64,000 nucleotides of DNA from Promicromonospora sp. MEB111 (GCF_030209445.1 NZ_JARVSD010000001.1:124001-188000); one strand, 5' to 3'. Counted from the first letter of the stretch, positions 47,454 to 57,586 are shown. A program made the numbers and translations. The notes: generated by a model from the sequence alone, not told the origin.

Positions 47454-49325
47454 GTGAGCACTGTCGAGCCTGGCACCGTGCTGGTCGAGAGATACCGACT
47501 GCGCCAGCAGGCGTCCACCGACCTTGCCGCGGCGACCGCCTGGGAGGCGCACGACCTGATCCTGGACCGCGAGGTCCGCGTCACCCTCGTGACCGGGCCT
47601 TATACCGGTGACGCCCTGGACGCCGCCCGGCGTGCGGCACTCGTGACCGACCCCCGCCTGGTCCGCGTGCTCGACGCCGGATCCGACTCCGACGGCCGCA
47701 AGTACGTGGTCACCGAGCCCTATACCGGCACCACGCTGACCGAGATCATCTCGAGCGGCCTCGTGGACGGGCAGCAGGCCCGTGCGATCGTCGGCGAGGC
47801 GGCCACCGCCCTCGGCGTGGCGCACACCCGCGGCGTGCACCACGCCGCGCTCCGCCCGGAGGCCGTGCGGGTCGACGGTCACCAGGTCCGCGTCACGGGC
47901 CTCGGGCTCGACGGCGGCCTCGCCTCGGGCGACACGCTCAACGTCAAGCCGGCGGAGCTCGACGCCCAGGGCCTCGTGGCGCTCCTCTACTACGCGATGA
48001 CGGCGCGCTGGCCCGGCCAGGACCTCGAGGCCGACTGGATCGCGAAGGACACCCTGATCCCGCTGCCCGCGCAGCTCGACGACTCCGGCGCCGTGGCGCC
48101 TCTTTCCAGCTTGGTCCCGCACGTGGACACCGAGATCGACGCCCTGGTGGCCCGGACGTTCGACACGTCCGGCGGCACCGAGGGGCCGAAGAACCCCGAC
48201 GACGTGACCGCGGCTCTCCAGCCGTGGGGAGAGGTTTCCGTAGTGGCATCGCTGCCTGGATTCGTGCAGCCCGAGCCGGAGGAGCCGCGGCGGCAGTCCA
48301 TCGCCGAGGCTTTCGGAGGCGAAGGAGTTCCGCCCGCGCGGCGCCCCGTCACCGGCCGGATCGCACGTACCGACGAGACAATGGCCATGGGAGCGGGCGG
48401 CAGTGTGCCCGCCGGCTATCCCGAGCCCCAGAACGACTACACCTACGAACCGCAGGCCTACGGCCAGCACGCGCCCGTGCCTCCCCCGCCGCCCGAGGCG
48501 GCTCCGGCCGGCTACCCGCCGGCGGGCTACGACCAGTACGGCCAGCCCGTCGCACAGGCCCAGCCCGGCTACGACCAGGCGCAGTACGCGCAGCAGCAGC
48601 CGCAGCAATACCCCCCGCAGTCCTACGCGCCGGGCGGCTACGACCCCAACACCGGCGGCTACTACGAGCAGGACGGCGGGTTCGCCACCCAGCCCGCGCC
48701 CAAGCGCGGCGGCGTCAACCCGACGCCGATCGTGCTCGGCCTCGTCGGCGTGGCCGTCGTGGCGGGCCTCATCTGGGCCATCAACGCCGTCCTCTCGCCG
48801 ACCCCGGACGTGATCGCCGACGCGACGCCGTCGCCGACGGTCTCCACCTCCGCGGGCGCGGACGGAGGCAGCAGCGAGCCGTCGGCGCCCACCGAGACCG
48901 AGGCGCGTCCGGTGATCGACTCCGGGACGCTCCTGGGTGAGCTCGACTGGGAGGGCAGCACGCTGGACCACCCCGAGGCGGTCGAGCGGGCCTTCGACAC
49001 TGACCCGGCGACGTTCTACTTCACGACGACCTACCAGCGGGCGGCGTTCGGTGGGTTCAAGGACTTCCTCGGCATGGAGCTGCGGCTCCGCGAGCCGGCG
49101 TCGGTCTCCAAGATCGAGCTGCTCACCAACACCCCCGGTGGCAAGGTGCAGATCCTCAAGGGCGGCGAGGGCGGCGAGGTGCTCGCCGAGGGCACCTTCG
49201 CGGAGACCACCACCTTCGAGCTCCCGGAGCCCGTCGTGAGCGACTCGTTCACGATCTGGGTCACCGAGCTGCCGCAGGTCTCCGACGGTTTCCGGCTCGA
49301 GCTGAGCGAGGTCGTGCTGAGCTGA
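47454..49325 (+). CDS. MurJ-associated pseudokinase with TM and extracellular domain
   Basis: 623 residues with a perfect AAGGAGG 6 nt before GTG. The N-terminal 260 residues are kinase-like ([20 protein letters not shown]; lobe order preserved), but catalytic residues are missing: the VAIK lysine strand reads [16 protein letters not shown] is [10 protein letters not shown] (H129-E136 without the Asp or Lys), and the DFG site is GLD. After a repetitive Tyr/Pro/Gln linker comes a TM (about 423-447, [20 protein letters not shown]) and a C-terminal galactose-binding-like domain of about 140 residues. This is the pseudokinase-TM-extracellular half of mycobacterial MviN, a FhaA-binding regulator, encoded separately. 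Probably controls MurJ by protein interaction. Confidence 0.88.
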   Translation: MSTVEPGTVLVERYRLRQQASTDLAAATAWEAHDLILDREVRVTLVTGPYTGDALDAARRAALVTDPRLVRVLDAGSDSDGRKYVVTEPYTGTTLTEIISSGLVDGQQARAIVGEAATALGVAHTRGVHHAALRPEAVRVDGHQVRVTGLGLDGGLASGDTLNVKPAELDAQGLVALLYYAMTARWPGQDLEADWIAKDTLIPLPAQLDDSGAVAPLSSLVPHVDTEIDALVARTFDTSGGTEGPKNPDDVTAALQPWGEVSVVASLPGFVQPEPEEPRRQSIAEAFGGEGVPPARRPVTGRIARTDETMAMGAGGSVPAGYPEPQNDYTYEPQAYGQHAPVPPPPPEAAPAGYPPAGYDQYGQPVAQAQPGYDQAQYAQQQPQQYPPQSYAPGGYDPNTGGYYEQDGGFATQPAPKRGGVNPTPIVLGLVGVAVVAGLIWAINAVLSPTPDVIADATPSPTVSTSAGADGGSSEPSAPTETEARPVIDSGTLLGELDWEGSTLDHPEAVERAFDTDPATFYFTTTYQRAAFGGFKDFLGMELRLREPASVSKIELLTNTPGGKVQILKGGEGGEVLAEGTFAETTTFELPEPVVSDSFTIWVTELPQVSDGFRLELSEVVLS

Positions 49326-49359
49326 CCAACGGTCGTCACCGACGACCACGAGCACTACG

Positions 49360-49414
49360 GAACGCCGGCGGGTCCGAACCACATCATGTCGATGGTTCGT
49401 TCCCGCCGGCGTTC
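49360..49414 (+). terminator. Hairpin after the pseudokinase gene
   Basis: GAACGCCGGCGGG (49360-49372) pairs with CCCGCCGGCGTTC (49402-49414), with an inner GAACC/GGTTC pairing and TTTC after the stem. Located 35 bp after the stop. Confidence 0.75.
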
Positions 49415-49573
49415 TTTCGTGACAGGATCGGCTCGGATACCGGACGCATCGACGAATGTCGATGCAGTGTGGTGAGATTCACGTCCACGACCGAGCCGTG
49501 CCGGGCGCGGGCTGGAACACTGGGACCCGCTCGCGTGTTGTTGCGTGTGCCCATGGAACTCGAGGAGAACACC

Positions 49574-50548
49574 TTGACCGAACAGACCACCGCTCCGGCC
49601 GCCGGCACGACCGACGCCCCCGTGCTCGACGTCGTCATCGTCGGGTCCGGCCCCGCGGGCTACACCGCGGCCATCTACGCGGCTCGTGCCGGCTTCGCGC
49701 CCGTGGTCATCGCGGGTTCGGTCACCGCGGGCGGCGCGCTGATGAACACCACCGAGGTCGAGAACTTCCCCGGCTTCCCCGCCGGCATCCAGGGCCCTGA
49801 CCTGATGGAGGCCATGCGGGAGCAGGCCGAGAAGTTCGGCGCCAAGGTCGTCTGGGACGACGCGGAGCAGGTCGAGCTGACCGGCGACGTCAAGACGATC
49901 GTGACGGGCGGCGGCGACACCTACCGCGCCCGCTCCGTGATCCTGTCGACCGGTTCGGCGTACCGCGAGCTGGGCCTGCCCGACGAGAAGCGGCTCTCCG
50001 GCCGCGGCGTCTCGTGGTGCGCCACCTGTGACGGTTTCTTCTTCCGCGACCAGGACATCGCCGTCGTCGGCGGTGGCGACTCCGCGATGGAGGAGGCGAC
50101 GTTCCTGACCCGGTTCGCCTCGAAGGTGACCGTGGTGCACCGCCGCGACGACCTGCGCGCCTCGAAGATCATGGCGGAGCGCGCCACCGCGGACCCGAAG
50201 ATCGAGTTCGCGTGGAACAGCGAGATCGCCGGCATCACGGGTGACAACAAGGTCTCCGGGCTCAGCCTGCGCGACACCGTCACCGGCGAGGTCCGGGACC
50301 TGGACGCGACGGGCCTGTTTGTCGCGATCGGTCACGAGCCCCGCACCGACCTGGTCAAGGGCCAGGTCGACCTCGACGAGAACGGCTACATCCTCGTGGA
50401 GGGCCGGAGCACCCGCACCAACCTTTCCGGCGTCTTCGCCTGCGGCGACGCCGTCGACCACACCTACCGCCAGGCGATCACGGCCGCCGGCTCGGGCTGC
50501 TCCGCGGCGCTCGACGCCCAGGCGTTCCTCGACTCGCTGAACGACTGA
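49574..50548 (+). CDS. trxB: Thioredoxin reductase
   Basis: 324 residues. TTG 49574 is chosen because GAGGAG lies 5 nt upstream; the ATG at 49553 has no ribosome site. FAD-binding motif [20 protein letters not shown], redox-active C149-A-T-C152 ([12 protein letters not shown]) and NADPH-binding [17 protein letters not shown] are all intact; the C-terminal [20 protein letters not shown] is the typical FAD-contacting end. It reduces thioredoxin with NADPH. trxA follows 67 bp downstream. The sigM/anti-sigma pair found here in mycobacteria is absent. Confidence 0.96.
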   Translation: MTEQTTAPAAGTTDAPVLDVVIVGSGPAGYTAAIYAARAGFAPVVIAGSVTAGGALMNTTEVENFPGFPAGIQGPDLMEAMREQAEKFGAKVVWDDAEQVELTGDVKTIVTGGGDTYRARSVILSTGSAYRELGLPDEKRLSGRGVSWCATCDGFFFRDQDIAVVGGGDSAMEEATFLTRFASKVTVVHRRDDLRASKIMAERATADPKIEFAWNSEIAGITGDNKVSGLSLRDTVTGEVRDLDATGLFVAIGHEPRTDLVKGQVDLDENGYILVEGRSTRTNLSGVFACGDAVDHTYRQAITAAGSGCSAALDAQAFLDSLND

Positions 50549-50615
50549 TCTCCGGCCGGCTACCACCGGCCCGCCCCACTCGGCCCCCGCGGGGCCATGA
50601 ACAAGGAGATGCTGG

Positions 50616-50942
50616 ATGAGCACCATCAAGGTCACCGACGACACCTTCAAGACCGAGGTCCTCGACTCTGACATTCCTGTCTTCGTCGACTTCTGGGCTA
50701 CCTGGTGCGGCCCGTGTCGCATGGTCGCGCCCATCCTCGAGGAGCTTTCCGACGAGTACGAGGGCAAGATCAAGATCGTCAAGATCGACACCGACGAGAA
50801 CCGTCAGACCGCGATGGACTACGGCATCGTCTCGATCCCGACGCTCAACGTCTACAAGGGCGGCGAGGTCGTGAAGTCGATCATCGGCGCCCGTCCGAAG
50901 CGCGCGCTGACCGAGGAGATCGACGAGGTCCTCGCGGGCTGA
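50616..50942 (+). CDS. trxA: Thioredoxin
   Basis: 108 residues with the standard fold: [20 protein letters not shown] with the catalytic C31-G-P-C34, then [11 protein letters not shown], the cis-proline [13 protein letters not shown], and helix [20 protein letters not shown] upstream of the ATG is a strong ribosome site. General disulfide reductant acting with TrxB. Confidence 0.97.
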   Translation: MSTIKVTDDTFKTEVLDSDIPVFVDFWATWCGPCRMVAPILEELSDEYEGKIKIVKIDTDENRQTAMDYGIVSIPTLNVYKGGEVVKSIIGARPKRALTEEIDEVLAG

Positions 50943-50963
50943 CCGCCCGCCGCCGCATCACCG

Positions 50964-51014
50964 AGCGCGTGTCCGGCCCACCCGAAACCGGGTGCGGCAC
51001 CGGGCACGCGCTCT
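50964..51014 (+). terminator. Hairpin after trxA
   Basis: GAGCGCGTGTCCGG pairs with CCGGGCACGCGCTC (13 of 14), enclosing a second stem CACCCG/CGGGTG with loop AAAC. It begins 22 bp after the trxA stop. Confidence 0.75.
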
Positions 51015-51124
51015 TCGTTCACCCTGGTGCGAAGCCCGGCCCCCGCCGGGGGGCCGCGGAGTCTCACCGTTTCGCTACGAACGGGTACTGGGTCGAGCAC
51101 ACGGTGCGTGCGAGACTGGCGTGC

Positions 51125-52435
51125 GTGAACGAGCTTCCCGAGACTGCCGGTAACCGCCTCGACCCGTGGTTCGGTTCGTACGCGGCGCGAGCGCACGGCA
51201 TGCGCGCCTCGGAGATCCGAGCGCTCTTCTCGGTGGCCAACCGCCCCGAGGTCGTGTCACTGGCGGGCGGGATGCCGTACCTCGAGGGCCTGCCGCTCGA
51301 CGTCATCGCCGACACGATGCAGCGCCTCATCGCCACCAAGGGCACGACGGCGCTCCAGTACGGCTCGGGCCAGGGCGAGGAGGTGCTCCGCGAGCACATC
51401 ACCCAGGTCGTCGCCCTCGAAGGCGTCTCCGCCCATCCCGACGACGTCGTGGTCACCACCGGCTCGCAGTCCGCGCTCGACCTCGTGACCCGCATCTTCG
51501 TGGACCCGGGCGACGTGGTGATCGCGGAGGCGCCGTCGTACGTGGGTGCGCTGGGGGTCTTCCGGTCGTACCAGGCCGACGTCGTCCAGGTGCCGCTCGA
51601 CGCGGACGGCCTGGTCCCGGCGGAGCTCGACGCCACGCTGACCCGCCTGGCGGCCGAGGGCCGCCGCGTGAAGTTCCTCTACACCGTCCCGACCTTCCAG
51701 AACCCGGCCGGCGTCTCGCTCTCCGCCGAGCGACGCCCTCAGATCCTGGAGATCTGTCGCCGGCACGGCGTGCTCGTGGTGGAGGACAACCCGTACGGAC
51801 TGCTCGGGTTCGACACCGAGCCGATGCCCGCGCTGCGCTCCTACGACACCGACGGCGTGCTGTACCTCGGCTCGTTCTCCAAGACCTTCGCCCCGGGTTA
51901 CCGCGTCGGCTTCGTCATCGCACCGCACGCGGTACGCGACAAGCTCGTGCTCGCCAGCGAGTCCGCGGTCCTGTCCCCGTCGAACGCCTCCCAGCTCGCC
52001 GTGGCGACGTACCTGGAGACGTGCGACTGGAAGGCCCAGATCAAGGCGTACCGCGAGACGTACCGCGAACGACGCGACGCCCTCGTGGGGGCGCTCGGCG
52101 AGTACCTGCCCAGCGCGTCGTGGAACGTGCCGAAGGGCGGTTTCTTCGTGTGGGTGCGGCTCCCGGAGGGCCTCGACGCGCGGGCGATGCTGCCCCGCGC
52201 CGTCACCGCCCGCGTCGCGTACGTCCCGGGCACCGCCTTCTACTACGACGGCAGCGGCTCCGACCACATGCGCCTGTCGTTCTGCTTCCCCACCCCGGAA
52301 CGCATCCGGGAGGGTGTGCGGCGGCTGGCCGGCGTCGTCAACGGCGAGTCCGAGCTGGTGCAGATCTTCGGCACCGCCGCACAGCCCGGCACCGACACGG
52401 ACGACGTCGAAGGCCCCGCTCCCGACCTGGCGTGA
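51125..52435 (+). CDS. PLP-dependent aminotransferase, class I/II (LysN/2-aminoadipate type)
   Basis: 436 residues. Conserved fold-type I motifs: SLAGGMPYLEGLPLDVIADT, LQYGSGQGEEVLREHI, TVPTFQNPAGVSLSAERR, VVEDNPYGLLGFDTE (D221 and Y224 contact PLP) and the Schiff-base lysine K253 in LGSFSKTFAPGYRVGF. These match the 2-aminoadipate/aromatic aminotransferase group related to MocR C-terminal domains; there is no N-terminal GntR helix-turn-helix. The exact amino acid substrate cannot be told. The start is uncertain: GTG 51125 is chosen, GTG 51104 also in frame, neither with a strong ribosome site. It probably has its own promoter after the trxA terminator. Confidence 0.88.
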   Translation: MNELPETAGNRLDPWFGSYAARAHGMRASEIRALFSVANRPEVVSLAGGMPYLEGLPLDVIADTMQRLIATKGTTALQYGSGQGEEVLREHITQVVALEGVSAHPDDVVVTTGSQSALDLVTRIFVDPGDVVIAEAPSYVGALGVFRSYQADVVQVPLDADGLVPAELDATLTRLAAEGRRVKFLYTVPTFQNPAGVSLSAERRPQILEICRRHGVLVVEDNPYGLLGFDTEPMPALRSYDTDGVLYLGSFSKTFAPGYRVGFVIAPHAVRDKLVLASESAVLSPSNASQLAVATYLETCDWKAQIKAYRETYRERRDALVGALGEYLPSASWNVPKGGFFVWVRLPEGLDARAMLPRAVTARVAYVPGTAFYYDGSGSDHMRLSFCFPTPERIREGVRRLAGVVNGESELVQIFGTAAQPGTDTDDVEGPAPDLA

Positions 52436-52443
52436 GCCTCTCC

Positions 52444-52489
52444 CGTGTCAGACCCGCAGGTCACCCCGGTGATCTGGGGGTCTGACACG
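52444..52489 (+). terminator. Long hairpin after the aminotransferase gene
   Basis: CGTGTCAGACCC (52444-52455) pairs exactly with GGGTCTGACACG (52478-52489). The inside continues as a near-perfect stem CAGGTCACC/GGTGATCTG. It starts 8 bp after the stop and ends 44 bp before the D-Ala-D-Ala ligase gene. Confidence 0.8.
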
Positions 52490-52532
52490 ATGGCAGCTGA
52501 CCGTTCTCCCCTCCCGACCGAGTGAGTCCTCG

Positions 52533-53558
52533 ATGACCAGTCCCACCCCTGTCCCGACCGAGCCGGCCGCGCCAGGCGCGCCGCTCGCCCCCGAGCCGCA
52601 CGACGCCGGGCGCCGCTCGCCCCTGGTGGTCGTCCTCGCCGGCGGACTGTCGCACGAGCGGGACGTCTCCCTGCGCTCCGGGCGCCGGGTCGCCGAGGCG
52701 CTGCGCGCCACCGGCCTGGAGGTCCTGCTGCACGACGTCGACGCCGACCTCCTGTCGTTCCTGCGCACGACCCGGCCCGACGTCGTCTGGCCGCTGCTGC
52801 ACGGCGCCTCCGGTGAGGACGGCTCCGTTCGCGACGTGCTCGACATGGCCGGACTGCCCTACGTCGGCACGGGCCCGCGCGCGAGCCGCGTCGTCTGGAA
52901 CAAGCCGATCTCCAAGGCCGCGCTGCTCGACGCCGGGCTCGCGACGCCCGACTACGTGACGCTCCCCCAGAGCCTGTTCCGGGATCTCGGCGCGCGACCG
53001 GTGCTCGACACGATCCTGCGGCGCATCGGTCTTCCCCTGGTGGTCAAGCCCACCGAGGGTGGCTCCGCGCTCGGTGTCACCGTCGTGACCCGCGCCGAGG
53101 ACCTGCCCCGGGCGATGGTGGAGTGCTTCGCGTACGGCGAGACGGCGCTGGTCGAGCGGGCGATCGACGGTGTGGAGCTCGCGGTCAGCGTGATCGAGGG
53201 TGCCGACGGTCCCGAAGCCCTCCCCGCGGTGGAGATCGTGGCCGACGGCGGGTACGACTACGCCGCACGCTACGTGGCCGGCGAGACCGAGTTCTTCGCG
53301 CCCGCCCGGCTCACCCCGGAGCAGGCGGAGCTGGTGTCGGACGTCGCGGTGCGCGCACACCGCGCTCTGCACCTACGGCATATCTCGCGCACCGACATGA
53401 TTCTCGACCGGTCCGGCACCGCGCACGTGCTCGAGGTGAATGTCGCGCCAGGTATGACGGAGATGTCGCTTCTGCCCCAGGCGGTCGCCGCGAGCGGGCA
53501 CGAACTGTCGGCGCTGTACCGAGCGATCGTCGACCGGGCTCTGGTGGCGGCGCGCTAG
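52533..53558 (+). CDS. ddl: D-alanine-D-alanine ligase family ATP-grasp protein
   Basis: 341 residues. After a disordered Pro-rich start, VVVLAGGLSHERDVSLRSGR is the Ddl N-terminal signature, WPLLHGASGEDGSVRDVLDM the P-H-G-x-x-G-E-D/N-G motif, and LPLVVKPTEGGSALGVTVVT the ATP-grasp lysine/glycine loop. The end motif HVLEVNVAPGMTEMSLLPQA holds the Mg-binding E/N residues. It should ligate D-Ala to D-Ala for peptidoglycan. Second homologues exist in many Actinobacteria, so whether this is the main Ddl is not known. Convergent with parB, separated by a terminator. Confidence 0.88.
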   Translation: MTSPTPVPTEPAAPGAPLAPEPHDAGRRSPLVVVLAGGLSHERDVSLRSGRRVAEALRATGLEVLLHDVDADLLSFLRTTRPDVVWPLLHGASGEDGSVRDVLDMAGLPYVGTGPRASRVVWNKPISKAALLDAGLATPDYVTLPQSLFRDLGARPVLDTILRRIGLPLVVKPTEGGSALGVTVVTRAEDLPRAMVECFAYGETALVERAIDGVELAVSVIEGADGPEALPAVEIVADGGYDYAARYVAGETEFFAPARLTPEQAELVSDVAVRAHRALHLRHISRTDMILDRSGTAHVLEVNVAPGMTEMSLLPQAVAASGHELSALYRAIVDRALVAAR

Positions 53559-53592
53559 ATCGCGAACACCGCGCGCGGTGCACGGTGCTGAC

Positions 53593-53646
53593 GCGAACGG
53601 CTCCGGGCCGGCATCCCTCGTGGGGTGCCGGCCCGGAGCCGTTCGC
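53593..53646. terminator. Bidirectional terminator between ddl and parB
   Basis: Positions 53593-53613 are the exact reverse complement of 53626-53646 (21-bp stem), loop 53614-53625. It lies between the stops of convergent genes and can end both. Confidence 0.85.
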
Positions 53647-53664
53647 CTGCGGTTCGCGTCCGTT

Positions 53665-54945
53665 TCAGTCGTCGGACGACGGCCGGAGCAGACCGCGCTC
53701 CTCGGGCGCCATGACGTTGAGGATGCGGTTGAGGTCCTCGACCGAGGCGAACTCGACGGTCATACGGCCCTTGTTCTTGCCGAGCGCCACCTTGACCCGC
53801 GTCTCGAAGCGGTCGGAGAGCCGGGTCGCCAGCTCGTCCACCGCCTCGCTGCGCGTCCCGGCCCGCGGCGCCTTGCGCGCCTTGGTGCCGTTGCCGTCAG
53901 ACTCCGTGAGCATCACGATCTCCTCGGTCGCCCGGACCGAGAGACCTTCCGACACGATCCGCTGTGCGAGCCGCTCGATCTCTGCGCCGTCGCTCAGGCC
54001 GAGAAGGGCACGCGCATGGCCGGCCGAGAGCACGCCCGCGGCAACGCGGCGCTGCACCAGCGGGGGCAGCCGCAGGAGGCGCAGGGTGTTGGAGATCTGC
54101 GGGCGACTGCGCGCGATCCGATTCGCCAGCTCCTCGTGCGTGCAGTCGAAGTCGTCGAGCAGCTGCCGGTAGGCGGCGGCCTCCTCGAGCGGGTTCAGGT
54201 TCGAGCGGTGCAGGTTCTCCAGCAGCGCGTCCCGGAGCATGTCGCCGTCGTCGGTGTCGCGAACGATCGCCGGGATGGTCTCCAGCTCAGCGGCCTGCGT
54301 CGCACGCCAGCGGCGCTCGCCCATGATGAGCTCGTACTCGCCCGGGTGGTCCTTGTCCGGGCGGACGACGATCGGCTGGAGAACACCGATCTCCTTGATC
54401 GAGTCGACCAGCTCGTCGAGGTCGCCCTCGTCGAAGACCGTGCGCGGCTGCCAGGTGTTGGGCCGGATAGCGGTGACGGGGAGCTCTGCGAACCGCGCAC
54501 CCGGCACTGGGACCAGATCCGGTGTTTCACGTGAAACGGCTTCGGGTGCGCTCTCCTCCCGGCTGAAGAACGCGTCGTCCAGTGCCGACGCCCCGCTGCC
54601 CTCACTCGCCTCGTTGGCGACCGACAGCCGCCCGCTGGCGATCGCGGAGTCCCACTTCACCGTGCTAGGACGAGGCCCCGTGTTCTTGGGCGCGGACTTC
54701 TTGTCCGTGACCTGCTCGGGAGCCTGCTCCGTGATCGTGTCGGCCGAGGCGGTGCTCACCGACACATCGTCCGTCAGAGCCACATCAGGAGCAGGACGCT
54801 CCTCGACGACGGTTGCGACCGAGCCGCCCAGCACGCTGTCCGCGCCGTCCGACTCCCCAGCTGCGGAAGCCCGCTCGTCCAGCTCCGGACCCGTCGGGAT
54901 CAGGGCGCCCAGGCCCCGCCCGAGCCCGCGTCGCTTCGCAGTCAT
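53665..54945 (-). CDS. parB: Chromosome-partitioning protein ParB
   Basis: 426 residues. ATG 54945 is preferred over the adjacent ATG 54948 because AGGAG lies 5 nt upstream. Order: short basic start [13 protein letters not shown], a low-complexity acidic linker to about residue 155, then the ParB core [30 protein letters not shown]-binding box ([20 protein letters not shown]), [43 protein letters not shown] and the C-terminal dimerisation region. ParB loads on parS and spreads to direct origin segregation with ParA. A perfect parS lies inside the gene (54534-54547), encoding the VSRET peptide. Confidence 0.96.
   Translation of the reverse strand: MTAKRRGLGRGLGALIPTGPELDERASAAGESDGADSVLGGSVATVVEERPAPDVALTDDVSVSTASADTITEQAPEQVTDKKSAPKNTGPRPSTVKWDSAIASGRLSVANEASEGSGASALDDAFFSREESAPEAVSRETPDLVPVPGARFAELPVTAIRPNTWQPRTVFDEGDLDELVDSIKEIGVLQPIVVRPDKDHPGEYELIMGERRWRATQAAELETIPAIVRDTDDGDMLRDALLENLHRSNLNPLEEAAAYRQLLDDFDCTHEELANRIARSRPQISNTLRLLRLPPLVQRRVAAGVLSAGHARALLGLSDGAEIERLAQRIVSEGLSVRATEEIVMLTESDGNGTKARKAPRAGTRSEAVDELATRLSDRFETRVKVALGKNKGRMTVEFASVEDLNRILNVMAPEERGLLRPSSDD
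54534..54547. promoter_or_regulatory. parS site (perfect GTTTCACGTGAAAC)
   Basis: Perfect 14-bp palindromic ParB-binding core, inside parB. Confidence 0.95.
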
Positions 54946-55039
54946 CATGTCTCCTCGTCGGTTCCGGTCCGGCGCTGAGCTCGGACGGGCTTCATCTCAT
55001 ACACGGGATGCAACGCATCTCGTTCGTCACTGCCGAGCA

Positions 55040-57283
55040 TCAGTCCTGCGCTCCGACCGGCTCCGCCTTCATCGCACGGCGCGGGCTCGATCCGCCCTGA
55101 CCGCGCTCGGCCAGTTCTCGGGACGCCTGAAGATACGCGAGTGCCCCCGTGGATGTCGCGTCGTAGGTCATCACCGTCTGGCCGTAGCTCGGCGCCTCGG
55201 AGATCCGGACCGAACGCGGGATCGTCGTCTTGAATGTCTCGGCAGGAAAGTGCGACCGCACCTCCCCCGCCACCTGCTGCGCCAGGTTGGTCCGTCCGTC
55301 ATACATCGTCAGCAGGATGGACGAGACCCGGAGCTCCGGGTTGAGGTGGGAGCGAATCAGGTCGATCGTCTTCAGCAGCTGGCTCAGGCCCTCGAGCGCG
55401 TAGTACTCGCACTGTACGGGGATGAAGACCTCGCGGCCCGCGACGAACGCGTTCACGGTCAGGAGACCAAGGCTCGGCGGGCAGTCGATGAGCACGTAGT
55501 CGATGCGCTCCTCTCCCGCGGCGACCCTGTCGGCCAGGTACTTGTCGAGCGCCTTGCGGAGTCGCGTTTCACGTGAAACAAGGGAGATCAGCTCGATCTC
55601 GGAACCCGACAGGTCGATCGTCGCGGGGACGCCCCAGAGGTTGGGGATGTCCGGGCACTGCTGAATCGTGTTCGCGAGGGGCTCGCCCTCGACGAGGATC
55701 TCGTAGACCGAGGGCGTCCCCGCCCGGTGCTCGATCCCGAGCGCCGTCGAGGCGTTGCCCTGGGGGTCGTTGTCGATCACGAGGACGTTCAGGCCGGACT
55801 GCGCGAGCCCGGCCGCGATGTTGACCGTGGTGGTCGTCTTGCCGACGCCACCCTTCTGGTTGGCGACCGTGATGATGCGGGTCTTCGGCGGGCGCGGGAA
55901 CTTCCGCCCCTGGAGCTCGATGCGTCGGCGAGCGTCCATTGCGAGCTCGGCGGCGACAGGAGTCGTATCGTCAACGGCCGGGACGGTCGCGATGAGGGCC
56001 GATCGCCGCTCGTCATCGCCACCGTGCGGGCCGCCCGTGGGCTGCTGAGTGCCATTGGGCGTCTGCACGGACCCGGTCGTTTCACGTGAAACACCGGGAG
56101 CGGAGAGGCTCTGCACAGGAATCGGATCCGTCACGCGGACACTGTAATCGCTGGCCCCGGCTTCTGGCTTGGCCTCCGGGGCGGTTTCTCCGTCGAAATG
56201 TGTGAATTCGGCATCGACGAAGTCCACCATCTCGTCGTCGACGGTCATGGTGGTCGAGCTGATCACCGCCGGGGCGGCATTCACTGCCGCGTCGAGTGCC
56301 TCAGTTGCCCGCTTGATCGCATCTGCCGGGATCGGGCGGCGCGAGGGCAGCTCCTCCATCAGATCAGGATCGTCGGCCGCCACCTCCGACAAGGGCCGCC
56401 CGTCGATGTGATCCGGCGTCGGCTCCAGCACTTCCGTCATCTCGTGGATCTCCAGAACCTCTGCCACCTCGGTGGCTTTTTCGTCGCCGGCCAAGGCCGA
56501 CCTCGTTACGGACTCGATCAGCTGGCTGAGCTCAGCCACGTTCTTTCCCTCGGGGTCTGGCTTGTCCTGCCCCCAGACCTCGTCGCGCGGACGACCGCTC
56601 ACGATCTCGGCCGGCGGCGGTGCCATGTCCTGGGACGACGGCACGCTCGTGCCCTCCCCCGGGCGTTCTTCCAGCTCGTCCACGGTGGACGTCGAAGCCG
56701 CCGGAGCACGAATCGCCTCGCTGGACGGCTCGGCGCCGGCCTGCCTGTCCCGCACTTCTTCGACCGATGTACTGGAGGTGTCTGACGAAGCTCCGTCGCC
56801 GGCCGCGGTGGTGGTCGAGACCTGCGCCGCGGGGTGTGCCTCTGTCGCTGCCTCCGATGCAGCTTCTGCGCGGGCGTCCGGGGCATCGCTCCCGGCGCTG
56901 TCCAGGTCTGCACTCGCAGTCCCGGTCGGGGCGGCGACGCCTGGCGATCCTTCCGGAGACTCGTCCGCGACCCGGCCGGGAGCATCTCCCGCGACGGCCG
57001 CTCCAACAACCGCCGGGTCCTCGGCCGGGTGCTCGGCGGACATCGTGTCGGGTGCATGTTCCGCCGCCGGTTCAAACCCGACCGGCGGCCCATCGGTCAG
57101 CCCTGCCACAGAGGGCGAAGCTGACGGCGCCGCTCGCGACACGGAGTCCACCGGCGTGGCGTCGTCCGGGACCGCCACCGCCGATTCCGAAGCGGACGAG
57201 TCGGGCGTATCTGCCTTGGCGGCGGACGCCGCCAGAGCCGCAGCCGCCGCCGCTCGCTTGGACTTTCGTCTGAAGAAGCACAC
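55040..57283 (-). CDS. parA: Chromosome-partitioning ATPase ParA with a 440-460-residue N-terminal extension
   Basis: 747 residues if read from GTG 57283. The last 290 residues are a complete ParA: RIITVANQKGGVGKTTTTVN with Walker A K477-T483, LVIDNDPQGNASTALGIEHR, VLIDCPPSLGLLTVNAFVAG and PRSVRISEAPSYGQTVMTYD. Before that is an acidic, low-complexity stretch (Ala/Glu/Asp/Ser/Pro-rich) opening with FFRRKSKRAAAAAALAASAA, and showing a weaker third-position GC bias than the core. Usual ParA proteins have 25-60 residues before Walker A. No strong ribosome site marks 57283, so a shorter start (for example in the VSRET region at about 56090, over a parS site) cannot be excluded. parB follows after a 94-bp gap. 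Confidence 0.85.
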   Translation of the reverse strand: MCFFRRKSKRAAAAAALAASAAKADTPDSSASESAVAVPDDATPVDSVSRAAPSASPSVAGLTDGPPVGFEPAAEHAPDTMSAEHPAEDPAVVGAAVAGDAPGRVADESPEGSPGVAAPTGTASADLDSAGSDAPDARAEAASEAATEAHPAAQVSTTTAAGDGASSDTSSTSVEEVRDRQAGAEPSSEAIRAPAASTSTVDELEERPGEGTSVPSSQDMAPPPAEIVSGRPRDEVWGQDKPDPEGKNVAELSQLIESVTRSALAGDEKATEVAEVLEIHEMTEVLEPTPDHIDGRPLSEVAADDPDLMEELPSRRPIPADAIKRATEALDAAVNAAPAVISSTTMTVDDEMVDFVDAEFTHFDGETAPEAKPEAGASDYSVRVTDPIPVQSLSAPGVSRETTGSVQTPNGTQQPTGGPHGGDDERRSALIATVPAVDDTTPVAAELAMDARRRIELQGRKFPRPPKTRIITVANQKGGVGKTTTTVNIAAGLAQSGLNVLVIDNDPQGNASTALGIEHRAGTPSVYEILVEGEPLANTIQQCPDIPNLWGVPATIDLSGSEIELISLVSRETRLRKALDKYLADRVAAGEERIDYVLIDCPPSLGLLTVNAFVAGREVFIPVQCEYYALEGLSQLLKTIDLIRSHLNPELRVSSILLTMYDGRTNLAQQVAGEVRSHFPAETFKTTIPRSVRISEAPSYGQTVMTYDATSTGALAYLQASRELAERGQGGSSPRRAMKAEPVGAQD
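55566..55579. promoter_or_regulatory. parS site (perfect)
   Basis: GTTTCACGTGAAAC inside the ParA ATPase core, encoding VSRET. Confidence 0.95.
56079..56092. promoter_or_regulatory. parS site (perfect)
   Basis: GTTTCACGTGAAAC inside the parA reading frame, just where a short-form ParA would begin; it encodes VSRET. Confidence 0.95.
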
Positions 57284-57486
57284 CCGTGTAACGCTACGGT
57301 CGGGTGCCTGTTCGAGCGTGCCGAAACGCCGTCGCGGGCGGGATCAGATCGTGGTCGACCGGCCGCATTGCGCATGGTGCGCCACGTCAGGTTGAGAGCC
57401 CGATACATCCGGGCATCGATGCGACAGTCGGCGCCCCCGCGTACCGCCCATGGCGGGCTCGCTGTCGCCCGGATCGCTACAGCTCG

Positions 57487-57500
57487 GTTTCACGTGAAAC
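57487..57500. promoter_or_regulatory. parS site (perfect)
   Basis: GTTTCACGTGAAAC in the intergenic region upstream of parA. Confidence 0.95.
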
Positions 57501-57572
57501 GCGTCCGACGCCATGGCAACTTCCTCTGCCGAGAACGGCACGCGCTTCGCTCCGTTCCACATCGGTTCCCCT

Positions 57573-57586
57573 GTTTCACGTGAAAC
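57573..57586. promoter_or_regulatory. parS site (perfect)
   Basis: GTTTCACGTGAAAC, 86 bp from the previous site. Confidence 0.95.

Noticed and set aside
49326-49573. sigM/anti-sigma genes expected between the pseudokinase and trxB by comparison with mycobacteria
   Set aside because: The gap is only 248 bp, filled by a terminator and the trxB leader; no such gene is present.
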